64,000 bases of DNA from Moorella glycerini. Its GTDB lineage: Bacteria; Bacillota; DSM-521; Neomoorellales; Neomoorellaceae. The notes under the pieces are model-generated. The model did no database searches. It worked only from the letters and a program-made list of their open reading frames with translations, and was not told the origin of the DNA. Shown here piece by piece: positions 33,830-41,959 of the stretch. The position numbers and the translations under genes were made by a program. Positions within the stretch are counted from its first letter, which is position 1, and each line of letters opens with the position of its first letter. The stretch covers positions 744,001 to 808,000 of the forward strand of contig NZ_CP046244.1 in assembly GCF_009735625.1 (NCBI RefSeq), written 5' to 3'.

Positions 33830-34447
33830 TTAGGAGCTGGCATTTGCTATCCAGGCTTTTGTTTGGAAGCGAGCAGGCTCAATAATTTCCGTATCGGTAA
33901 TAACCATATCCACCGGCCGGTCATGGGTTTCGGGATAAACGTCAGGGACAATTTGCTCGGCAAAGGCCAGGGCGATGGTCCTGGCACCGGGCCTTAAGTC
34001 CGCCAGGAAACGGTCATAGTAGCCAGCGCCGTAGCCCAGGCGGTTGCCGCCCCTGTCGAAGGCCACCCCTGGTACTATGACCAGGTCGATCAATGCTGGT
34101 GTCAGGGGGCGTAAGCTTTCCGGTTTGGGTTCCAGGATACCCCAGGTGCCGGGCTGCAAATCGGCCGGGAAAGCAAGGACTTCCGAGGCAATAAGGCGCC
34201 GCTCTTCCCGCACGCACAGGGGAACGGCCACCCGTTTTCCCCCGGCCAGGGCCGCTTTAATCAGGGCAGGGGTAGCTACTTCACTGCCAAAGGAGACATA
34301 ACTCATAATTATGCTGGCCTGCTGCCAGGCAGGTAGTTCCAGGACTTTTTTAACGATAATCTCGCTTTTAGCTTCCCTGACTGCTGCTGCCAGGTCGTTA
34401 CGCCTGGCTAGAATCTGCTGCCGCAGCTGCTTTTTCAAGGTGTACAC
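33830..34447 (-). CDS. 5-formyltetrahydrofolate cyclo-ligase
   Basis: 205 residues. GVAFDRGGNRLGYGAGYYDRFL is the ATP/folate signature and MSYVSFGSEVAT a family block. It converts 5-formyl-H4folate to methenyl-H4folate with ATP, recycling a dead-end folate in an organism that depends on one-carbon metabolism. A GTG at 34447 is the formal start; a TTG at 34438, six bases after GGGGGTG, is as likely. The 340-bp region upstream holds the DnaA-box cluster. Confidence 0.94.
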   Translation of the reverse strand: MYTLKKQLRQQILARRNDLAAAVREAKSEIIVKKVLELPAWQQASIIMSYVSFGSEVATPALIKAALAGGKRVAVPLCVREERRLIASEVLAFPADLQPGTWGILEPKPESLRPLTPALIDLVIVPGVAFDRGGNRLGYGAGYYDRFLADLRPGARTIALAFAEQIVPDVYPETHDRPVDMVITDTEIIEPARFQTKAWIANASS

Positions 34448-34787
34448 CCCCGGCCCGGCAAGCTGGCTTTTAGATATTAGACATAAAAGCGCCAGATTCC
34501 TCCCCTGACTCTAAGAAAACAGTCCCAGGACTTCTTAAATAAAAACACCGTTCCAGCCTGTATCCACAGTCTTTCCACATGTTAATACCTTGAAAATCAA
34601 GCCTTCCAGCCAGTTATCCACATTTAGTGAATAACCTGGGGCCAGCATGATTTCAAATTTATCCACAGCAGGGGAGGCCTTAATTCCCGGTTAGTCACAG
34701 ATTTATACACATTATCCACAGGCTAAATCATCCACAAAAACAGCCGTTCAGGTCCCAAAAAGGTCCCAGGACGGTCCCAGGAACCTG
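34448..34787. other. 340-bp spacer containing the DnaA-box cluster and GGTCCCA repeats
   Basis: No gene. It holds the box cluster (next entry) and three copies of GGTCCCA at 34751, 34762 and 34773, with a fourth TCCCAGGA near 34523. It separates tsaD and the cyclo-ligase, both on the minus strand. Confidence 0.8.
34560..34736 (+). promoter_or_regulatory. Cluster of DnaA boxes, all in one orientation
   Basis: Perfect TTATCCACA at 34614-34622, 34659-34667 and 34712-34720. One-mismatch boxes are GTATCCACA 34560-34568, TTATACACA 34703-34711 and TCATCCACA 34728-34736; weaker ones are CTTTCCACA 34571-34579 and TTAGTCACA 34691-34699. All point the same way within 177 bases. There is no dnaA/dnaN neighbour and no clear AT-rich unwinding element, so this is more likely a DnaA-binding or titration locus (like B. 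subtilis DBCs or E. coli datA) than the origin. Confidence 0.75.
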
Positions 34788-35810
34788 TTAATTAAGTGGT
34801 AAATCGGGGATAGCGTTTAAATCCAGGGGGGCAAAGTCCCGGCGCAAATACTGGTAGTAGGCGGCGCAGGCGATCATGGCGGCATTATCGGTGCATAGAT
34901 CAGGTGACGGGCAAAAAACAGGTAAACCTGCCTCCCGGCCTGCTGCCGCCAGCTCCCGGCGTAAAGAGCTATTGGCCGCCACACCCCCGGCCAGGAGGAT
35001 GGAACGGGTAGCCATGCGCCTGGCTGCCTGGATGGTCTTCGTTACCAGGACCTCGACCACCGCCGCCTGGAAGCTGGCCGCTACATCGGCCCGGTTAACC
35101 TCCGTACCGGTTTGCCGGGCATGGTGGAGGTAATTGATTACCGCTGACTTCAGCCCGCTGAAGCTGAAGTCCAGGCTACCTTCTTCCAGCCAGGCCCGGG
35201 GGAAATTGATCGCCCGGGGATTACCTTGCCGGGCCAGCTTTTCTAGCTCAGGGCCGCCCGGGTAGGGCAGGCCCAGTACCCGGGCCACTTTGTCAAAGGC
35301 TTCCCCGGCCGCGTCGTCCCGGGTAGCCCCCAGGATGCGCCGGCGGGTATGGCTTTCCAGGTAGACCAGGCTGGTATGGCCGCCAGATACTACCAGGCAG
35401 GCGGCCGGCAGAGGTAAATGGGGGTACTGCAAAAAGCCGGCATAGATGTGGCCCAGCAGGTGGTGAACACCGATGAGGGGTTTATCCAGGGCATAGGCCA
35501 GGCTTTTGGCGTAGGCCAGGCCTACCAGCAAAGCCCCTACCAGGCCGGGCCCATAGGTAACCGCCACGGCATCCAGGTCGGGGAAGGACAGGCCGGCGGC
35601 GGCCAGGGCTGCGGCCACTACCGGGACGATATTTTCCATGTGGCGGCGGGAGGCGATCTCCGGTACCACGCCGCCAAAGCGACGGTGGGTGGCAACCTGG
35701 GAAGCAACGATATTGGCCCGTATCTCAGTACCATTTATAACGATGGCTGCCGCCGTCTCGTCACAAGAAGTTTCAATGGCCAGAATAGTAGTTGCCGGTT
35801 CCAAGGCCAT
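34788..35810 (-). CDS. tsaD: tRNA N6-threonylcarbamoyladenosine transferase subunit TsaD
   Basis: About 340 residues (ASKHA fold). ILAIETSCDETAAAI at the start, VTYGPGLVGALLVGLAYAKSLA, the metal-binding HHLLGHIYAGF and SGGHTSLVY, DDAAGEAFDKVAR and GGVAANSSLR are TsaD signatures. It transfers threonylcarbamoyl to A37 of ANN-decoding tRNAs with TsaB and TsaE. The ATG at 35810 or TTG at 35804 (better spaced from GAGGAG) lies inside the end of rimI, so the genes overlap by about 35 bases. Confidence 0.96.
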   Translation of the reverse strand: MALEPATTILAIETSCDETAAAIVINGTEIRANIVASQVATHRRFGGVVPEIASRRHMENIVPVVAAALAAAGLSFPDLDAVAVTYGPGLVGALLVGLAYAKSLAYALDKPLIGVHHLLGHIYAGFLQYPHLPLPAACLVVSGGHTSLVYLESHTRRRILGATRDDAAGEAFDKVARVLGLPYPGGPELEKLARQGNPRAINFPRAWLEEGSLDFSFSGLKSAVINYLHHARQTGTEVNRADVAASFQAAVVEVLVTKTIQAARRMATRSILLAGGVAANSSLRRELAAAGREAGLPVFCPSPDLCTDNAAMIACAAYYQYLRRDFAPLDLNAIPDLPLN

Positions 35811-36255
35811 TCTCCTCAAAGAAATGTCTCCACATAATGATGGCGTCTTCGCGATTATCGTTATAATAACCTTTACGTACCCCGGCGCGGGAGAAGCCCA
35901 GGCGTTCATAAAGGCGCTGGGCTGGCCGGTTGGAAACCCGTACCTCCAGGGTCATCCTGTCGGCGCCCAGGCGCACGGCCTCCTGCATCAGGACCTTGAG
36001 GAGCAGTTCCCCCAGGCGCCGGCCGCGGTAGTGGGGGTGAACGGCCACATTGGTAATATGGGCTTCATCAAGGATAATCCACATCCCGGCATAGCCGACA
36101 ACCTGCCGGCCGGCCAGGGCTACATAATAATAGGCGAAATTGTTGTTATATATCTCATTTAAGAAGGAATGGCGTGTCCAGGGGGTAGGAAAGGAAACCC
36201 TTTCAATGGCCAGCACCCCGTCCAGGTATTCACTGGTCATGGGCAGGATTTGCAC
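35773..36255 (-). CDS. rimI: Ribosomal-protein-alanine N-acetyltransferase-type GNAT enzyme
   Basis: About 160 residues: VQILPMTSEYLDGVLAIERVSFPTPWT is the RimI start region, ITNVAVHPHYRGRRLGELLL the acetyl-CoA loop, and EVRVSNRPAQRLYERLGFSRAGVRKGYY the C-terminal block. It acetylates N-terminal alanine of ribosomal S18 in models. The GTG at 36255 or the ATG at 36240, which overlaps the tsaB stop (ATGA), may be the start. The tsaB-rimI-tsaD order is conserved. Confidence 0.92.
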   Translation of the reverse strand: MQILPMTSEYLDGVLAIERVSFPTPWTRHSFLNEIYNNNFAYYYVALAGRQVVGYAGMWIILDEAHITNVAVHPHYRGRRLGELLLKVLMQEAVRLGADRMTLEVRVSNRPAQRLYERLGFSRAGVRKGYYNDNREDAIIMWRHFFEENGLGTGNYYSGH

Positions 36256-36944
36256 TTCAACCGGGCCTGCCTCTCCGCCGGTGACGGGCGGAGGTAAAGT
36301 GGCTTTAACTGGAAAAGGTCGTCCTCCTTCCCGGCCAGGAGGCGTTCCCGCCCCAACCTGGCTATCTGCGCCGCCCGCGGCAAGGTGCTGGTGGAGGGAA
36401 GAAAGCGGGCCCGGCTGCCCAGTTGCTGCCATACTTCCCAGTAGGGTGCTACCCCATCGCCTAAAAAGTAGACCGGCATAGTGGAGGATTTTAATGAGTC
36501 GACCAGCGAATAAGGATCCAGGGCCTGATATGGCGTTAAACGGCATAATTCTCCCTCCTGCCAGCGGTAAAGGGCCGTATATACCTCCTGGCGGCGCGCA
36601 TAGAGCACCGGGCAGACCAGTCCCGGTACCTCCCAGGCGTTCCAGGCCAGGCCATCCAGGGTGGGGATACCGGCCACCGGTTTTTGCGCCGCGTGGGCCA
36701 GGCCTTTGACTGTAGCCAGGCCAATGCGTAAACCTGTAAAGGACCCCGGCCCCAGGGCCACGGCCAGGCCGTCAAGATCGGCCAGTTTCACCCCGGCCTC
36801 ACGGAGCAGGGCAGCGATCATGGGTAACAGGCGCTGGGAGTGGTTTTTGCGGGTATTGCAAAACAATTCGGCTACCAGCCGGTCGCCATCGATTAAAGCC
36901 ACCCCGGCAACCTGGGTGGCACTGTCAAGCCCCAGGACCAGCAA
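36237..36944 (-). CDS. tsaB: tRNA threonylcarbamoyladenosine biosynthesis protein TsaB
   Basis: 235 residues, ASKHA-like: LGLDSATQVAGVALIDG, NHSQRLLPMIAALLREAG, GPGSFTGLRIGLATVKGLA (the most recognisable TsaB block) and YARRQEVYTALY. It partners TsaD. It overlaps tsaE upstream by about 20 bases and rimI downstream. The start is a TTG at 36944. Confidence 0.95.
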   Translation of the reverse strand: MLVLGLDSATQVAGVALIDGDRLVAELFCNTRKNHSQRLLPMIAALLREAGVKLADLDGLAVALGPGSFTGLRIGLATVKGLAHAAQKPVAGIPTLDGLAWNAWEVPGLVCPVLYARRQEVYTALYRWQEGELCRLTPYQALDPYSLVDSLKSSTMPVYFLGDGVAPYWEVWQQLGSRARFLPSTSTLPRAAQIARLGRERLLAGKEDDLFQLKPLYLRPSPAERQARLKCKSCP

Positions 36945-37407
36945 TTTGTTTCAACTCCTCCAGGATACGGGCATAACGCTGCCCCCTGGCCGTCAAGGTG
37001 GCGCGGCGGCCTGCCATGGGATCATACTCCAGGCAAACCTCCAGGTACTCCGGGGGTAAAAGTTCCCCCAGGCGCTTCCCCCACTCAACCAGCGTCACTC
37101 CCTGGCCGTAAAAATATTCCTCCAGCCCCAATTCCAGGGCAGCCTCCGGGTCTTCCAGGCGGTAAACATCAATATGATAAAAGGGAAGGCGGCCCTGGTG
37201 TTCCTGGATCAGGGTAAAGGTGGGACTGGTAACCGTACCGCTCACCTCCAGGCCTTGAGCCAGGCCCTGGGCCAGGGTGGTCTTGCCGGCTCCCAGTTCC
37301 CCGGTGAGGATAACAACATCTCCCGGACCTAAAAGCCTGCCCAGGACCCGGCCCAGCTCCCTGGTGGCCCCAGCATCCTTTAACCGTATTTGCACAGCAG
37401 TCACCAT
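36925..37407 (-). CDS. tsaE: tRNA threonylcarbamoyladenosine biosynthesis ATPase TsaE
   Basis: 160 residues. The Walker A is ILTGELGAGKTTLAQGLAQGL, followed by VTSPTFTLIQEHQG, FYHIDVYRLEDP and VTLVEWGKRL. This small ATPase is needed for turnover of the TsaB-TsaD complex. It is the first of the tsaE-tsaB-rimI-tsaD set, all overlapping, 30 bases after the uracil-DNA glycosylase stop. Confidence 0.96.
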   Translation of the reverse strand: MVTAVQIRLKDAGATRELGRVLGRLLGPGDVVILTGELGAGKTTLAQGLAQGLEVSGTVTSPTFTLIQEHQGRLPFYHIDVYRLEDPEAALELGLEEYFYGQGVTLVEWGKRLGELLPPEYLEVCLEYDPMAGRRATLTARGQRYARILEELKQIAGPGA

Positions 37408-37436
37408 TCAGTCATTCTATTGCGAGTCGCGCCCGT

Positions 37437-38027
37437 TCACTGCTCAAACTCCAGGGACAGTTGTTCCGCCTGCAAGGCGCGGTAAACGTCCCGCAAACTT
37501 TTAAAATCCTCCCAAACCGGCCGTTTTTTAGCAGCATCCCTGAGCAGGGCGGCAGGGTGAAAGGTGGGCAGGTAACGAATACCATCCCGGGCAATCCACT
37601 GGCCCCGCAACCGGGTGATGCTGGCCCCGGGGGCAATTAAAGTCCGGGTGGCTATAGCCCCCAGGCAGACGATAATTTTAGGCTTAATAAGCTTAATCTG
37701 AGCCTCCAGGATGGGCCGGCAGGCCTGTACTTCAGCAGGAAGGGGCTGGCGGTTACCCGGCGGCCGGCATTTGACGACATTAGTTATATATAATTCTTCC
37801 CGTTTAAAGCCGGCAGCAACCAGGATGCGGTCGAGCAGCTCACCGGCAGGCCCGACAAAGGGTCGGCCCAGTTCGTCCTCCTGGGCCCCCGGGCCCTCCC
37901 CCACCAGCATTAAGCCGGCCCGGGGGTTACCCTCACCAAAAACCACCTGCCTGGCTCCCTGCCTTAAGCTGCATCCACGGCAGGCCAAGGCCTTCTGTCT
38001 CAGGTTTTCCAGGTCCATAAGCGACAC
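37437..38027 (-). CDS. Family 4 uracil-DNA glycosylase ([4Fe-4S])
   Basis: 196 residues. Cluster cysteines in LACRGCSLR near the N-terminus and NVVKCRPPGNR / VQACRPIL in the middle; the active-site motif is VGEGPGAQEDELGRPF, and the DNA-contact block is LPTFHPAALLR. It removes uracil from DNA, important in thermophiles where cytosine deaminates fast. The start is a GTG (38027) or the ATG three codons later. Confidence 0.94.
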   Translation of the reverse strand: MSLMDLENLRQKALACRGCSLRQGARQVVFGEGNPRAGLMLVGEGPGAQEDELGRPFVGPAGELLDRILVAAGFKREELYITNVVKCRPPGNRQPLPAEVQACRPILEAQIKLIKPKIIVCLGAIATRTLIAPGASITRLRGQWIARDGIRYLPTFHPAALLRDAAKKRPVWEDFKSLRDVYRALQAEQLSLEFEQ

Positions 38028-38119
38028 CCAAAACCTTACTTCTACTTTTCCGGCGATAATCCTGGCGGGTAATTACTTTTCCAGGCCGGCCTGGCACTGC
38101 CGCCTAGCATCGGTATACG

Positions 38120-38752
38120 CTAGTGCCGCGCCCGCCTGACGGCGGCCAGCAATTCCCTGGCGGCAGCGGCAATGTCCGGGGCACCGATAACTGCCGAGAC
38201 GACGGCCACGCCGTCGGCTCCAGCCGCAATGACGTCAGCGGCGTTGCTGCTGTTGATGCCGCCTATGGCGACAAGCGGGATGGTGACTGCGGCCCGGATG
38301 GCCTTTAACCCCGCCAGGCCGATGGGTTCGCCGGCATCTTCTTTACTTTTAGTAGCGTAGATGCTGCCAACGCCCAGGTAATCCGCACCGTCCGCAACCG
38401 CCTGCCGGGCCTCAAGTACCGTACCCGTTGATACCCCCAGGATTTTCCCCGGTCCCAAAAGCTCCCGGGCTACCCTGGCCGGCAAATCCTCCTGGCCGAT
38501 ATGCACGCCGTCGGCCTCTACCGCCAGGGCTACATCCAGGCGGTCGTTAACGATAAAGGTAGCCCCGGCAGCATGGGTAAGCTGCCGGATCTCCCGGCCC
38601 AGCTCTACCAGCTCCCGGGCCGGCAGATCTTTCTCCCGCAGCTGGATGGCTGTCGCCCCGCCGGCCAGGGCCTGGCGCACCAGTTCCAGGGTCGGCCGGC
38701 CCCCGCCCAGGTTGGTAGTAATAATGACGTACAGGTCCCATGGAGCCATCAT
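38120..38752 (-). CDS. thiE: Thiamine-phosphate synthase
   Basis: 210 residues, TIM barrel: AIQLREKDLPARELVELG, FIVNDRLDVALAVEADGVHIGQEDLPA (pyrophosphate and pyrimidine contacts), VSTGTVLEARQA, DYLGVGSIYATKSKEDA and AIGGINSSNAADVIAAGADGVAVVSAV. It couples HMP-PP with the thiazole phosphate. It has an SD GGAGGGGGACAAA before the ATG. No TPP riboswitch was recognised and no other thi genes are adjacent. Confidence 0.95.
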   Translation of the reverse strand: MMAPWDLYVIITTNLGGGRPTLELVRQALAGGATAIQLREKDLPARELVELGREIRQLTHAAGATFIVNDRLDVALAVEADGVHIGQEDLPARVARELLGPGKILGVSTGTVLEARQAVADGADYLGVGSIYATKSKEDAGEPIGLAGLKAIRAAVTIPLVAIGGINSSNAADVIAAGADGVAVVSAVIGAPDIAAAARELLAAVRRARH

Positions 38753-38774
38753 TTTGTCCCCCTCCAGGAAGTCT

Positions 38775-38808
38775 AAAAGCCACCTGCCGTAGTACGCAGG
38801 CGGCTTTT
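38775..38808. terminator. Bidirectional intrinsic terminator
   Basis: AAAAGCC..CCTGC and GCAGG..GGCTTTT form a strong stem (AAAAGCCACCTGC pairs with GCAGGCGGCTTTT with one mismatch). U-runs lie on both sides. It ends the spo0F-like transcript on the minus strand, just before thiE. Confidence 0.75.
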
Positions 38809-38819
38809 ATACTTCGTGA

Positions 38820-39209
38820 TTACGGTGCCAGTTTCCTGCAATCCGGTTCTTCCCCGGGTAAGAATGCCCTCACCCTAGCTTTTAATTCTTCCAGGTCAAA
38901 GGGCTTGTAGATAAAATCACTGGCCCCCAGGTGCCAGACTTCCGGCAGCGTCGCGGCATCAACGTAAGCCGACATAATAATTACTGCTGTATGCGGGGCC
39001 AGGGCCTTGATCCGCGGCAGGGCTTCCAGCCCGCCCATGATGGGCATCCTGACATCCATCACCACTACATCCGGCCGCCAGCGCTCTACCTGGCGCAGGG
39101 CATCCCGCCCGTTACCGGCCGTGGCAACCTGGTAACCTTCTTCCTGAAAAGCCAGCTGCAATAAGGTACGTACCCCGTGCTGGTCATCAACAACAAGTAT
39201 CCTGGGCAA
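38820..39209 (-). CDS. Single-domain response regulator, Spo0F-like
   Basis: 129 residues, only a receiver domain: ILVVDDQHGVRTLLQ, D52 (VVMDVRMP) as phospho-acceptor, the conserved Ser in IIMSAY and K102 (FIYKPF). It matches Spo0F in length and surface pattern, so it likely relays phosphate in the sporulation phosphorelay. A CheY-like role cannot be excluded. It has its own terminator downstream. Confidence 0.88.
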   Translation of the reverse strand: MPRILVVDDQHGVRTLLQLAFQEEGYQVATAGNGRDALRQVERWRPDVVVMDVRMPIMGGLEALPRIKALAPHTAVIIMSAYVDAATLPEVWHLGASDFIYKPFDLEELKARVRAFLPGEEPDCRKLAP

Positions 39210-39308
39210 GGCCTATGCATCCTCCGGCTAACATGGAAAATTACTTCCCCTAACTTACTCTATTCGACAGACAATGACCGGTTTCCTGCAACTATGGAAA
39301 ATAATGTT

Positions 39309-40019
39309 TTAGAAAACGTTGAACTGAAATTGCTCGACAAAATATTCAAATAGCTCTTTCTGCCGCCGGTCGTAACAATATAAATCCTCAGGGTGCCACT
39401 GGACGCCGATTACCGCTACCTTCCCCTCACCTTCCAGGGCCTCGGTCAGGCCATCAGGAGCCACGGCACTTACCTTCAACCCCTTACCCACCCGGCGGAC
39501 TGCCTGGTGGTGCAGGCTGTTGACCTGCGCCGTTGGCCCGAAAATTTCCGCCAGGCGGGTGCCCGGTATGACCTTAATATCGTGGCCGGGTTGCTCCCTG
39601 GGCCCGGCCTGGTTATGCTCCAGGGCAGCTGGAACTTCTATTTTGATGTCCTGGTACAGGTCACCCCCGGCAGCTACGTTCAGCACCTGGATGCCCCGGC
39701 AAATGGCAAGTATTGGCTTGCCAGCCGCCAGGGCGGCGCGGGTAAGAGCCAGCTCAAAGGCATCCCGCTCCGGCAGGACTTTATACAGCGTGGCTGCCGG
39801 CCGGGCGTTAAAAAAAGAAGGCTCAATATCACCGCCACCCGTTAAAAGCAAGCCATCGATTATTGCCAGGTAACCTGCCGCCAGTTCCGGGTTTACCGGC
39901 GGTAAGAGCACCGGCAGGCCCCCGGCGGCAGTAATAGCCTGGAGGTAGGCCGCCCGTAAAAAAACGCGTTCCCGGTCACGCTCCAGGTCACAGGTAACCC
40001 CTATTCTCGGCGCAGCCAT
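39309..40019 (-). CDS. Class I glutamine amidotransferase-like hydrolase (peptidase C26, PuuD-type)
   Basis: 236 residues. LLLTGGGDIEPSFF, the nucleophile elbow ILAICRGIQVLNVAAGG (Cys near 105), NSLHHQAV and GVQWHPEDL (His and Glu of the triad) identify gamma-glutamyl-GABA hydrolase-type enzymes. In PuuD this cleaves gamma-glutamyl-gamma-aminobutyrate; the natural substrate here is unknown as no other puu genes are near. Confidence 0.88.
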   Translation of the reverse strand: MAAPRIGVTCDLERDRERVFLRAAYLQAITAAGGLPVLLPPVNPELAAGYLAIIDGLLLTGGGDIEPSFFNARPAATLYKVLPERDAFELALTRAALAAGKPILAICRGIQVLNVAAGGDLYQDIKIEVPAALEHNQAGPREQPGHDIKVIPGTRLAEIFGPTAQVNSLHHQAVRRVGKGLKVSAVAPDGLTEALEGEGKVAVIGVQWHPEDLYCYDRRQKELFEYFVEQFQFNVF

Positions 40020-40051
40020 AAATCTTCCCCCGTAACTTTCTCTCCCAAAAA

Positions 40052-40402
40052 CTATAGCTCTATCAAACCCAGGCTGATCTCAATGGCCCGGTTCACCTTT
40101 TCCAGGGTCTCTTCATCAAGGACGGCTACCTTTTGCTTGAGGCGGCTTTTATCAATGGTGCGGATTTGTTCCAGGAGGATAACCGAATCCCGTTCCAGGC
40201 CGCTCCTGGCAGCGCTGATTTCCACGTGGGTAGGTAGTTTGGCCTTGGCAATCTGGGAAGTGATAGCGGCGACAATGGTGGTAGGGCTGTACTGGTTGCC
40301 AATGTCATTCTGGATAATGAGTACCGGCCGGGTTCCTCCTTGTTCGGAACCGACCACAGGATTTAAATGGGCATAAAAGACGTCTCCACGACGCACCAAC
40401 AT
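40052..40402 (-). CDS. ndoA: MazF/EndoA endoribonuclease toxin
   Basis: 116 residues starting [26 protein letters not shown], with [21 protein letters not shown] and [15 protein letters not shown], the classic Firmicutes EndoA blocks. It cleaves mRNA at short motifs. The ATG at 40402 starts two bases after the antitoxin stop. The context acpS-nnr-alr-ndoAI-ndoA is standard for this family. Confidence 0.96.
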   Translation of the reverse strand: MLVRRGDVFYAHLNPVVGSEQGGTRPVLIIQNDIGNQYSPTTIVAAITSQIAKAKLPTHVEISAARSGLERDSVILLEQIRTIDKSRLKQKVAVLDEETLEKVNRAIEISLGLIEL

Positions 40403-40403
40403 T

Positions 40404-40679
40404 TTATTTACACTCCGCCAGCCTGTCATCGTAGTATCTCTGGGCTTCATTTTCTACATCATAGTTTTCCACCGCAAGGGCCAGATTGATTGCCGCCATT
40501 TCCTGGTAGCCCCGTTTCATTTGCTCCCGGATATTGCGGCGTTTACGCTCGGTAATATATAGTTTCATGGCTTCGCGAATAAATTCACTCCTATTACGCC
40601 TTTCCAGGGTCGCCAGGCCGTCAACCTCGGCCAGGAGGCTTTCCGGCAGACTGATCATGATCCGCTTGACACCCGGCAA
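40404..40679 (-). CDS. ndoAI: EndoAI-type ribbon-helix-helix antitoxin
   Basis: About 91 residues: [20 protein letters not shown] (ribbon) and [19 protein letters not shown] (helix-helix), then an acidic tail with [19 protein letters not shown] that binds the toxin. The likely start is a TTG at 40679 that follows GGGGGTGCCTTTTC; upstream in-frame codons run into the intergenic repeat and are not homologous. Confidence 0.93.
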   Translation of the reverse strand: MPGVKRIMISLPESLLAEVDGLATLERRNRSEFIREAMKLYITERKRRNIREQMKRGYQEMAAINLALAVENYDVENEAQRYYDDRLAECK

Positions 40680-40714
40680 GAAAAGGCACCCCCTAAATTG
40701 GATGTGAGCAATGA

Positions 40715-40730
40715 GAAGTGAGAGATGGGA
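40715..40730. repeat. Third copy of the 16-bp repeat, one mismatch
   Basis: GAAGTGAGAGATGGGA, differing from 25701-25716 at one base. It is preceded by GATGTGAGCAATGA, again a run of the same purine-rich motif, upstream of the antitoxin gene. Confidence 0.55.
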
Positions 40731-40837
40731 GAGGCAGCTAAACTTCTCAAAATAATATTGCTGACATGATATAACCAATTATAGCGGTAAAGGATTACCA
40801 GCGCAAGGCCGGGAGAAATCTTTTTAACGGCCATTTT

Positions 40838-41959
40838 TTAACTTTGCTTATATACCCTCGCTACCCTCCCGGAAATCAGGCAAAGAATTTCATAGTTTAT
40901 CGTTCCCATCCAGGCAGCTACTTCCTCCACCGGTAAGATCTGTTCCCCCTGGCGGCCGAAAAGGACAACTTCATCACCGGCGCGGGCTTCTGGTATAGCC
41001 GTAACGTCTATCATACACTGGTCCATGCAGACCCGGCCAATGACCGGCGCCCGCCGGCCCCGGATTAACACTTCCGCCCGGTTGGAAAGGAGGCGCGAGT
41101 AGCCGTCGGCGTAGCCCACCGGCAAAGTCGCTACCCTGGCGGGGGCTGGTGTACAGTAGGTGCAGCCGTAGCTAATAAACGACCCGGCCGGCACCTCCTT
41201 TACCAGGACGACCCTGGTCTTTAAGGTCATGGCCGGGCGTAGATCCAGGCGCTCCCTCTGGACCTCCGGGGAAGGATAATGGCCATAAAGGATGATGCCC
41301 GCCCGCACCAGGTTGAAATGGGTTTCCGGCAGGTCGATAATGGCCCCGCTGTTGGCAGCATGGCGCCAGGGGAAGGTTATGCCCCGTTGCTCCAGGTCGG
41401 TAATTACCCCTTGAAACAGGGCCAGTTGCCGTCTGGTATAGGTTTTATCGGCAGCATCGGCAGCGGCAAAATGGGTAAATATGCCTTCCAGCCGGACGTG
41501 GGGCAATCTGGCTATGGCCAGAGCCGCCGCTACGGCCTGGCCGGGCAAAAAACCCAGCCGTCCCATACCGGTATCAATTTTTAAATGCAGCCGCGCCCTG
41601 GTGCCGGCAGCAGCGGCGGCTGCATCCAGGGCCCGGGCCTGTTCCAGGCTGAAGACCGTCTGGGACAGGTCCGCGGCCACCACCCGGCCGGCATCTTCAG
41701 CCGGGGTATAGCCTAAAATAAGCAGAGGGGCTGTAATCCCCTCCTCCCGTAAAGCCAGGGCTTCATCCAATGTGGCCACTCCCAGCCAGGTAACCCCGCT
41801 GGCCAGGGCCGTCCTGGCTACCGGTACGGCCCCGTGGCCGTAAGCATTGGCCTTAACAATAGCCATAATCTCTGTTTGGGGGGCCAGTATTTTTTTAATG
41901 GCGCGGACATTGTGGGCGATCGCATCCAAATCAATCTCGGCCCAAACTGGCCGTGACAC
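40838..41959 (-). CDS. alr: Alanine racemase
   Basis: 373 residues. The PLP lysine is K36 in [12 protein letters not shown]; the catalytic tyrosine region is [45 protein letters not shown] and DTGMGRLGF are family blocks. It supplies D-alanine for peptidoglycan. The GTG start at 41959 has GGAGGTGGAGG upstream and overlaps the nnr stop by 29 bases. Confidence 0.97.
   Translation of the reverse strand: MSRPVWAEIDLDAIAHNVRAIKKILAPQTEIMAIVKANAYGHGAVPVARTALASGVTWLGVATLDEALALREEGITAPLLILGYTPAEDAGRVVAADLSQTVFSLEQARALDAAAAAAGTRARLHLKIDTGMGRLGFLPGQAVAAALAIARLPHVRLEGIFTHFAAADAADKTYTRRQLALFQGVITDLEQRGITFPWRHAANSGAIIDLPETHFNLVRAGIILYGHYPSPEVQRERLDLRPAMTLKTRVVLVKEVPAGSFISYGCTYCTPAPARVATLPVGYADGYSRLLSNRAEVLIRGRRAPVIGRVCMDQCMIDVTAIPEARAGDEVVLFGRQGEQILPVEEVAAWMGTINYEILCLISGRVARVYKQS

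Noticed and set aside
34560-34736. The DnaA-box cluster as the chromosomal origin
   Set aside because: No dnaA, dnaN, gyrB or rpmH neighbours and no clear AT-rich unwinding region; titration or regulatory site is more plausible.
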